NCBI GenBank assembly: GCA_964530345.1
Contig: CAZGYJ010000050.1
Coordinates: 1 to 18,100, forward strand
Direction: 5' to 3'
Length of the DNA: 18,100 nt
Source: JALSJK01 sp964530345
GTDB taxonomy: Bacteria; Pseudomonadota; Gammaproteobacteria; Methylococcales; Methylomonadaceae
The notes beneath the pieces are model-generated. The model searched no databases, was not told the DNA's origin, and worked only from the letters and a program-made list of their open reading frames with translations. This document shows positions 7,223-14,010 of this stretch, piece by piece. The stretch's first letter is position 1. Each line of letters starts with the position of its first letter. The position numbers and the translations under genes are program-made.

Positions 7223-9370
7223 ATGAGCGAAGCATTGTTTAGTCCTCATTGGTATCGTGTTGCCAATGTTAAACCGGTTCTCAAAAATCATGTGCAAATT
7301 CATCGCCATGAATATCGGGGATTGATTTGGTATATATTTGCCGACAAGGTAACAGGGAAAAATCATCGGTTCAGCGCCAAAGCTTATCAGATTGTGGGTC
7401 TGATGGATGGCAAGCGCAATATTGATCAGATATGGAATCAGGTAGCTGATTATTTAGGAGATTACGCCCCGACTCAAAATGAAGTCATTCAGTTGTTAGG
7501 CCAACTATACGCAGCCGATTTATTACAGTCATCTCAAATTCCAGATATTGAAGAATTATATCAGCGACATCAACAACAGGGGGCGCAAAAGCTCAAGCAA
7601 AAATTTCATAACCCCCTGGTGCAGAAATTTTCACTCTGGGATCCAGATAAATTTTTGCAGCTACACTTGCCATTAATACGGAAAATCTACTGTTGGCCCG
7701 TTGCTTTTATTGTATTTGCTGTGATCTTGACGGGGGCGCTTTCGGCAGCCATGCATTGGCAGACCATAATCACTCATGTGTCTGAAAACTCAATGTCTCC
7801 CTACAATCTTGTGATGATGATAGTGTTATATCCGGTCATCAAAATATTGCACGAGCTTGGCCATGCGTTCACAACCAAAATTGAAGGCGGTGAAGTGCAT
7901 GAGATGGGGGTTATGTTTTTGTTATTTATGCCAATTCCCTATGTCAATGTTTCTTCGGCCAGCACTTTTCGGAATAAATACAAGCGCATGATGGTGAGTG
8001 CGGCAGGCATTATTGTTGAGCTCTTTTTGGCATCGTTGGCTTTGCAGTTATGGTTAACCGTAGAGTCAGGTGTTATCAGCAGCATTGCACTTAATATCAT
8101 GCTGATTGGTGGGGTTTCGTCTTTATTTTTTAATGGAAATCCGCTTTTGAAATATGATGGTTATTACCTGTTGGCTGATGCGATTAATATTCCAAATCTG
8201 TATCAACGTTCTCAGCGTTTTTTGTTTTATTTGGTACAGAAATACATTTTTGGACTAGCGGGTCTATCTTCTCCGGCAAATGCGCAGGGTGAATCAGGCT
8301 GGTTCATTTTGTACAGTGTCAGCTCATTTCTGTACAGAATAGCATTGCTGTGGGTAATTATATTATTTATCACTCAGAAGTATTTTGTTGTTGGGGTGAT
8401 AGCGGCATTTTGGTTGATTTTGGTGCAAATCATATTACCGCTGATAAAAGGATTACAATTTGTATTTTTTAGCCCTTTCATGCAACAAAAGCGTCTGCGG
8501 GGGATTTCCTCAAGTCTGGGTTTCATTGTGTTGCTTTCAGTGTTTTTGGTTGCTGTACCTTTGCCTTCCTATACATTGTCCGAAGGAATTATTTGGTTAC
8601 CCGAGCAGGCTCAGATTCGGGCAGAAACTGAGGGGTTTGCGGAACAGTTACTCGCAAGGTCTTCTCATTCGGTTTCGGAAAATACACCCGTTGTAAAAAT
8701 TTCAGCGCCCTCACTGAATAGTGAAGTAAAAATTTTGCAGGCTCGATTGAAAGAATTAAAAACCCAATTTCGATCTGAATGGAAAACAAACCAGGTTGTT
8801 GCTTCAAGTCTTAAAGAAGCAATCAAGGTGGCAGAGGCTGAGCTGTTTCGTGCAAGAGAAAAGCAGCAATCAATGCTGGTTAAAACAAAAAAAAGCGGAA
8901 CTTTAATCATTCCCGAAGAACAGGATGTTACCGGGCGTTATTTCAGACAAGGCGAAATAATTGCTTATGTGCTCGATCATTCGTTACCCATCGTTCGTGT
9001 TGCTGTAAACCAGGACAGCATGGGGCTAATCCAAAAACACACAAAAGCGGTTGCAATACGTCTTGTAAACCAGATAGATCAAATTATTCCTGCAACAGTA
9101 AGCCGAATGACGCCGGGGGCAAGCAATCAATTACCAAGCGCTGCTTTGGCAAATACAGGAGGAGGGAAAATAATCGTTGAAGCTGATGCCAATGGAGCAT
9201 TGAGAAGCAAAGAAAAATTATTCAATATTGATTTGGAATTCGCTGCGCCAATCAAACAACCACCCATTGGTGCTCGAGTGTATGTTCGATTTGATCATGG
9301 CAGTGAGCCATTAATGAGGCAATGGTATCGACGTATCCGTCAGGTGTTTTTGGGGCATTTTAATGTTTAG
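7223..9370 (+). CDS. PqqD-like / M50 site-2-type metalloprotease / HlyD fusion protein
   Basis: This is a 715-residue polytopic membrane protein. Residues ~30-105 resemble a PqqD-like winged-helix domain (FSAKAYQIVGLMDGKRNIDQIW). The membrane core has about seven hydrophobic segments (~153-175, 193-209, 256-278, 285-304, 360-383, 385-410, 428-448). It carries the M50 zinc motif HELGH (His210, Glu211, His214) and NGNPLLKYDGYY with Asp312 as third ligand, so the protease looks intact. After the last segment, residues ~450-715 form a HlyD-like periplasmic part: a lipoyl-like half, a short coiled coil (VKILQARLKELKTQF) and a beta-rich tail. Related proteins are often annotated as site-2 protease family or peptidase M50 beside HlyD proteins. 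It overlaps the SecA-like gene by 8 bases. Substrate is unknown; the LEPR protein downstream is the natural candidate (inference). Confidence 0.88.
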   Translation: MSEALFSPHWYRVANVKPVLKNHVQIHRHEYRGLIWYIFADKVTGKNHRFSAKAYQIVGLMDGKRNIDQIWNQVADYLGDYAPTQNEVIQLLGQLYAADLLQSSQIPDIEELYQRHQQQGAQKLKQKFHNPLVQKFSLWDPDKFLQLHLPLIRKIYCWPVAFIVFAVILTGALSAAMHWQTIITHVSENSMSPYNLVMMIVLYPVIKILHELGHAFTTKIEGGEVHEMGVMFLLFMPIPYVNVSSASTFRNKYKRMMVSAAGIIVELFLASLALQLWLTVESGVISSIALNIMLIGGVSSLFFNGNPLLKYDGYYLLADAINIPNLYQRSQRFLFYLVQKYIFGLAGLSSPANAQGESGWFILYSVSSFLYRIALLWVIILFITQKYFVVGVIAAFWLILVQIILPLIKGLQFVFFSPFMQQKRLRGISSSLGFIVLLSVFLVAVPLPSYTLSEGIIWLPEQAQIRAETEGFAEQLLARSSHSVSENTPVVKISAPSLNSEVKILQARLKELKTQFRSEWKTNQVVASSLKEAIKVAEAELFRAREKQQSMLVKTKKSGTLIIPEEQDVTGRYFRQGEIIAYVLDHSLPIVRVAVNQDSMGLIQKHTKAVAIRLVNQIDQIIPATVSRMTPGASNQLPSAALANTGGGKIIVEADANGALRSKEKLFNIDLEFAAPIKQPPIGARVYVRFDHGSEPLMRQWYRRIRQVFLGHFNV

Positions 9371-11354
9371 CAATACTTTAAAGCCGGGTATTACATTAGG
9401 AAACTATCCACAAAAAAAAGATCTGAATCAGGGTGCATTGGAATTCTGGCTTCAACAAGGTGTTGATGGTATAAAACATTGGTATAAAAAAACAAGTCTC
9501 CGGGAGCTAGATTTTGTTACCCAGGTGAATCAGGCAGAACAGCGTGTCAGTCGATTTTCTGATCAGGAGTTTGCCGCTCATATTCGACAGCAGAAAAGGA
9601 AATTACATCGAGATGGCCTGGTTGAAGAGCATGTAGTGAAGGTATTTGCCACCATCCGGGAAATTTCAAAACGAACGCTTGAGAGGCGTCATTATGATGT
9701 CCAGATTCGTGCAGCATGGGCAATGTTGAATGGGATGGTGGTCGAAATGGCAACGGGAGAGGGTAAAACCATTACGGCAGCATTGACTTCCTGTACTGCA
9801 GCAATGGCGGGTATTCCAGTGCATGTGGTGACAGCTAATGATTATTTGGCGCAACGCGATCATGAAATACTCGAGCCGCTGTACCAACAACTTGGTTTAA
9901 GTAGCGCCTATGTCATAGATGGCATGAATTTGACTGATCGCCACATGGCTTATCAAAGTAATATCGTTCATATTACCAGTCAACAATTGGTATTCGACTA
10001 TTTGCGAGACAGAATTTCAATTGGAGAAGACGCTGGCATATTAAGCCAGATATTCAAGCAGATTGAAAATCAAAGAAATCAAAAACAACCTGTGCTGCTG
10101 AAAGGATTGTGTTTTGCCATTATTGATGAAATCGACAGTGTATTAATTGATGAGGCCCGAACGCCATTAGTTATTTCTGAAACCCAAACCACACAAATTT
10201 CTGAACAAATTTATTTTGATGCATTGTTTTTAGCCGGTTCATTGGATGAAAATCAGGACTTTATTGTTGATAGCCAACTTGGAAAAATTGACTTAACCCA
10301 GGAAGGCGAGAAAAGTCTGGAAGCTTCTGCTGTAATTCTTGATAAAAAGTGGCATAGAAAAAAATGGCGTGAATTTTGGGTGGTTCAGGCATTGTCGGCT
10401 AAGTACTTGTATGAAAAAAACAAACATTATCTGGTTGCCAACAATAAGGTCGTCATTGTTGACGAAAATACAGGACGAGCAATGAGTGATAGAAGTTGGC
10501 AGTTAGGGTTGCAGCAAATGATTGAGGCAAAGGAAAATTGTCAAATCAGCCAGGAAAATTTGCCGGTTGGTAAAATCAGTTACCAGCGTTTTTTTCGGCG
10601 ATATTTGAAACTGGCAGGAATGTCGGGAACTGTCAAGGAAGTTGCCAAAGAATTAAAGACTATCTATTCCTTGCCCGTTGTTAATATTCCTACTCACAAG
10701 CCTTGCAAGCGAGTTATGTTGCCGGAACGCTTATACAAGACTACCCGTTTACAGCACCAGGCTTTGCTGGCATCAGTTCAACGACTTCATGAACTGGAGC
10801 GACCCGTACTCATTGCAACCAGAACGGTAGCAGAATCAGAACAGATTAGTCAGTTATTAACCAGAAAACATTTATCTCATCAATTAATTAACGCAAGAAA
10901 TGATTGCGAAGAGGCGGAAATAATTGCTCAGGCAGGTGAAGCAGGAAGTATTACCGTGGCAACCAACATGGCTGGGCGAGGAACAGATATTCAGCCAGAT
11001 AAAAAGGCGATTGAATTAGGTGGTCTGCATGTGATTGCAACTTCACGGAATATCGCCAAGCGTATTGACAGGCAATTATATGGACGAAGCGCCAGGCAAG
11101 GCGACCCGGGAAGCTGTGAGGGTATTTTTTCCTTACAGGATGAACACCTGGAAGCATTTTATTCACCGACTATACTTAGAATATTAACCAGATTACCCAG
11201 AAATGATGGGTTATTACCCAATTGGTTGACTGGTCTGGTATTAAGAATACCTCAATTTTGGCTCGAAAATTATCATTTTAAAACCCGAAAACGATTGTTA
11301 TTTTTTGATAAACAACAGGCGAAAACATTGGCCTTTACAGGTCGTAAGGAATGA
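9363..11354 (+). CDS. SecA-like ATPase lacking the C-terminal third
   Basis: This 663-residue protein keeps the SecA motor core. NBD1 has MATGEGKT (129-136, Walker A), TANDYLAQRD (157-166) and IIDEIDSVLIDEARTPL (253-269, Walker B). The preprotein-binding region and the return to NBD1 follow, with VIVDENTGRAMSDRSWQLGLQQ and FFRRYLKLAGMSGT. NBD2 has ATNMAGRGTDI (533-543) and QLYGRSARQGDPG (571-583). Housekeeping SecA is about 830-900 residues. Here only about 70 residues follow NBD2, so the helical scaffold with the two-helix finger, the helical wing and the zinc-binding tail are missing or unrecognisable. ATPase motifs are intact, so it is probably an active motor, but not the general SecA. 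It starts inside the M50 gene and ends in an ATGA overlap with the next HlyD gene. A dedicated export role is inferred. Confidence 0.9.
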   Translation: MFSNTLKPGITLGNYPQKKDLNQGALEFWLQQGVDGIKHWYKKTSLRELDFVTQVNQAEQRVSRFSDQEFAAHIRQQKRKLHRDGLVEEHVVKVFATIREISKRTLERRHYDVQIRAAWAMLNGMVVEMATGEGKTITAALTSCTAAMAGIPVHVVTANDYLAQRDHEILEPLYQQLGLSSAYVIDGMNLTDRHMAYQSNIVHITSQQLVFDYLRDRISIGEDAGILSQIFKQIENQRNQKQPVLLKGLCFAIIDEIDSVLIDEARTPLVISETQTTQISEQIYFDALFLAGSLDENQDFIVDSQLGKIDLTQEGEKSLEASAVILDKKWHRKKWREFWVVQALSAKYLYEKNKHYLVANNKVVIVDENTGRAMSDRSWQLGLQQMIEAKENCQISQENLPVGKISYQRFFRRYLKLAGMSGTVKEVAKELKTIYSLPVVNIPTHKPCKRVMLPERLYKTTRLQHQALLASVQRLHELERPVLIATRTVAESEQISQLLTRKHLSHQLINARNDCEEAEIIAQAGEAGSITVATNMAGRGTDIQPDKKAIELGGLHVIATSRNIAKRIDRQLYGRSARQGDPGSCEGIFSLQDEHLEAFYSPTILRILTRLPRNDGLLPNWLTGLVLRIPQFWLENYHFKTRKRLLFFDKQQAKTLAFTGRKE

Positions 11355-12274
11355 ACAGAAAAGTGAAGCACATTTTTTTTTATAGACAATTCAATTCTGG
11401 AGATAGACATCAGAAAAGAAACAATAAATCGTGGCAAATTCTTCTGATTGCAGTTTCCTTTTTTGCCATAAATTCAATAGTCTGGTCAAAACAATATACA
11501 GAGTTGGATTGTCTGGTAAAGCCTGAGATGTATGTCGATTTGAGCAGTCCTGTCGATGGTGTTTTACAGCAAGTTCATGTCAATAAAAGTGATTTTATAA
11601 AAAAAGGTCAGGCCTTGGCGCAGTTGGATGATTCAATTGAGTTAGCAAAAGTTGAATTGGCTCAGTATCAAGCGAATATTTACAATGCGATACGCACCAA
11701 AAAAATACAATTGGAATTTGCCCAAAGACAGAGTCAACGAATTAATGATTTATATCGCAAAAAAGCCGTTTCATTCAAGGAAAAAGATGAGGCGAATACT
11801 GATGTGACCATTGCAGAAGCAGAATTATTGCAAGCGAAAATAGAGCGTCAAAAGGCCAGGTTAAAATTACAACTTGCACAAGCGCAATTAGACCAGAGAA
11901 CCATTAAAAGCCCTATTGATGGTATTGTCGTAGAAAAATATCTAATGCCAGGCGAGTCGGTCAATGATCGCCCGATTATGCAAATCGCCAAGATAAATCC
12001 GCTATTGGTGGAGGTGGTGGCGCCAGCTGAATTGTTCGGTTTGATCAAAAAGGATATGAAGGTCAGTATTTATCCAGAGGCGCCGCCTAATAGCACATAT
12101 CAAGCGACAGTGAGTGTTGTCGACAAAATCATAGATGCGGCAAGTGGCAGTTTTAGCGTTCGTTTGGCATTGCCGAATCCGGATGATAGTTTGATTGGCG
12201 GGACTAAATGTATGGCCAGATTTAATATAGTGTCGCCAACAGCTAACACACGCCACGATGCTACACAGCCCTAA
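11351..12274 (+). CDS. HlyD/RND-type periplasmic adaptor
   Basis: This is a 307-residue membrane-fusion protein. A basic N-terminus of about 27 residues precedes a hydrophobic anchor or signal (WQILLIAVSFFAINSIVW, 29-46). Then come the first lipoyl half (LSSPVDGVLQQVHVNKSDFIKKGQ), a long alpha-hairpin coiled coil (~95-175), the second lipoyl half (TIKSPIDGIVVEKYLMPGESV) and a beta-barrel/membrane-proximal region ending about residue 297. It should sit in the periplasm, anchored to the inner membrane, bridging to an outer-membrane channel. The ATG forms an ATGA overlap with the SecA-like gene; the AAGGA just before it touches the start codon, so initiation probably depends on coupling. No inner-membrane pump gene accompanies it. 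This is the third adaptor module of the operon. Confidence 0.9.
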   Translation: MNRKVKHIFFYRQFNSGDRHQKRNNKSWQILLIAVSFFAINSIVWSKQYTELDCLVKPEMYVDLSSPVDGVLQQVHVNKSDFIKKGQALAQLDDSIELAKVELAQYQANIYNAIRTKKIQLEFAQRQSQRINDLYRKKAVSFKEKDEANTDVTIAEAELLQAKIERQKARLKLQLAQAQLDQRTIKSPIDGIVVEKYLMPGESVNDRPIMQIAKINPLLVEVVAPAELFGLIKKDMKVSIYPEAPPNSTYQATVSVVDKIIDAASGSFSVRLALPNPDDSLIGGTKCMARFNIVSPTANTRHDATQP

Positions 12275-13925
12275 AAATGTAATCTCGCCCATATTTGGTC
12301 CGGCAAGCCGGATCAGTTTTGGATTGGTACTGATTACCATAAGTGTGGTGATATTAGCTGATTTATTTGGACTGGTTCCCAATGAATCGAACATGAAACT
12401 GGAAAACAGAAAGATTCTTAGTGAGTCGTTTGCAATTCAGTTTTCGGCATTAGCAGTTGAAAAAGATATTAAAACTATTCGAAAAGTATTGTCAGCCATT
12501 GTCAAAAGAGATGATGAATTGTTATCAGCAGGTTTTCGTGATTCAACAGGAGTGTTAATTTTTCAGGTGGGGGATCACCATAAATATTGGGGTAATTATC
12601 AATATCATCGTCAATCAACAACCTCACATGTGCTTGTTCCGATCTATCAAAAAAAAATTCCTTTGGGGAATATTGAATTAAGGTTTAAGCCGCTACCCTT
12701 TGAAACTGTAAAAGGTTATCTCAGTTCAGATCTTTATCGATTATTGCTATTCCTGCTCATCGTTTGTTTCATGGGTTTTTTGTTTTTTATGCTGAGAACT
12801 TTGAAGCAGCTAGACCCATCATCGGTTATTCCAGGAAGAGTCAATGCAGCCTTTGATACGCTAGCTGAAGGTGTTTTGATTCTTGATGAAAAAGAAAATA
12901 TTGTGATGGCTAATACCGCATTTGTAGAAAATCTGGGTCGTACTCCAGCATCCTTGCTGGGGGTCAAGGCATCCAGCCTCGGTTGGCAACACACAAATTC
13001 TGAGGATCATGATCTACCATACCCTTGGACATTAGTGCAAGAAAGTAAAGAAGCGTATGTGGGTGAAACGCTATTACTGGAGACCCCTTTTAAAAAAATC
13101 AGAACCATGGCTGTTAATTGCGCTCCCATTATTGACGGAAAGGGTCGTAAGAGAGGAGTGATTGCGACTTTTGATGACCAAACGGAATATCAGGAACAAA
13201 ATCTAAAATTACAGCAACTGAATGTTGAGTTGGAAAATACCAACCAACAACTTCATTATCTGGCAACACGTGATTCGTTAACAGGATGTTTAAATCGGCG
13301 TGCATTCAATGATTTATTTAAAAAAGCCTTTGATCATGCAAAACAAAACCAACTGGAATTAACATGCTTAATGGTTGATATCGATCATTTCAAGCTAGTC
13401 AATGATAATTATGGACATGCGACAGGTGATGAGGTTATCAAACTAATTGCTAATGTGTTATCAGAAATAACCAGAGAGCAAGATATCGTCGGAAGATATG
13501 GTGGAGAAGAATTTTGCGTGGTGTTGCCTGGCCTATCATCAGACCAGGCCGTTGATGTGGCAGAAAAAATACGTTTGCAGCTTTTTGTAGCCTCAAAACA
13601 GACCTTTGAATCCGGTCCTCATATTACTGGTAGTCTGGGTGTGGCAAGTATCAAGCAAAATGCCAAAGACCCTGATGAACTCAATAATCAAGCTGACAAG
13701 GCATTATATGTTGCCAAGGAAACTGGTCGTAATAAGGTTGTGGTATGGAAGCCCGATTTAGATAAAAGCAATGTGAAATTAGAACAAAGCAAACCAGAAG
13801 CCCTGGACATAGAAAGGATAAGCTTTAATCAAAGCAATACGGCAAATAATGCTTTGGATGAAAAAATTAAACAATTGGAAAATCTGGCGGCAATGTTTTC
13901 TAAAAAATCAACGAAATCACAATAG
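12258..13925 (+). CDS. Membrane-bound PAS-GGDEF diguanylate cyclase
   Basis: This 555-residue protein should make cyclic di-GMP from two GTP. Two membrane segments (~20-40 and ~155-175) enclose a ~115-residue periplasmic sensor with no recognised fold. A cytoplasmic PAS-like domain follows (~190-310, FDTLAEGVLILDEKENIVMAN), then a short coiled-coil linker (LQQLNVELENTNQQL) and the GGDEF domain (~335-495). The domain has RDSLTGCLNRRAF, MVDIDHFKLVNDNYGHATGDE and the active site GGEEF (415-419). The product-inhibition I-site RxxD is present (Arg406-Asp409), so feedback control is expected. A Gln/Asn-rich tail follows. The start overlaps the HlyD gene by 17 bases with no clear Shine-Dalgarno; a later Met would lose the first membrane segment. 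It is probably the last gene of the operon and gives a c-di-GMP link to surface-protein export. Confidence 0.9.
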   Translation: MLHSPKNVISPIFGPASRISFGLVLITISVVILADLFGLVPNESNMKLENRKILSESFAIQFSALAVEKDIKTIRKVLSAIVKRDDELLSAGFRDSTGVLIFQVGDHHKYWGNYQYHRQSTTSHVLVPIYQKKIPLGNIELRFKPLPFETVKGYLSSDLYRLLLFLLIVCFMGFLFFMLRTLKQLDPSSVIPGRVNAAFDTLAEGVLILDEKENIVMANTAFVENLGRTPASLLGVKASSLGWQHTNSEDHDLPYPWTLVQESKEAYVGETLLLETPFKKIRTMAVNCAPIIDGKGRKRGVIATFDDQTEYQEQNLKLQQLNVELENTNQQLHYLATRDSLTGCLNRRAFNDLFKKAFDHAKQNQLELTCLMVDIDHFKLVNDNYGHATGDEVIKLIANVLSEITREQDIVGRYGGEEFCVVLPGLSSDQAVDVAEKIRLQLFVASKQTFESGPHITGSLGVASIKQNAKDPDELNNQADKALYVAKETGRNKVVVWKPDLDKSNVKLEQSKPEALDIERISFNQSNTANNALDEKIKQLENLAAMFSKKSTKSQ

Positions 13926-13936
13926 ATGATTTTACC

Positions 13937-13967
13937 TTGTTTATTTGTGACGTGTTCGAAATATAAT
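13937..13967 (+). promoter_or_regulatory. Candidate sigma-70-type promoter for the giant LEPR gene
   Basis: A perfect TATAAT (13962-13967) lies 43 bases before the start at 14011. TTGTTT (13937-13942) is a possible -35 at a slightly long 19-base spacing. The 85-base gap 13926-14010 is the longest within the plus-strand cluster after 3691, which fits separate or additional transcription of the giant gene. No terminator-like hairpin was found after the cyclase gene, so read-through from the operon is also possible. Confidence 0.4.
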
Positions 13968-14010
13968 TAGTGGTTAACACCAGGTTTTTGTCAGTTACCC
14001 TCCCAAGGTT

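Noticed and set aside
9363..11354. Housekeeping secA
   Set aside because: Too short, lacking the helical scaffold, wing and zinc tail, and embedded between HlyD-type genes.
12002..12394. 130-codon minus-strand ORF spanning the HlyD/GGDEF junction
   Set aside because: It is antisense to two supported genes, rich in Thr, Ile and Cys without a domain, and has no independent context.
13926..14010. Riboswitch or terminator between the cyclase and the giant gene
   Set aside because: Only 85 bases with weak partial inverted repeats; no stable hairpin with a T-tract and no recognisable c-di-GMP riboswitch core.
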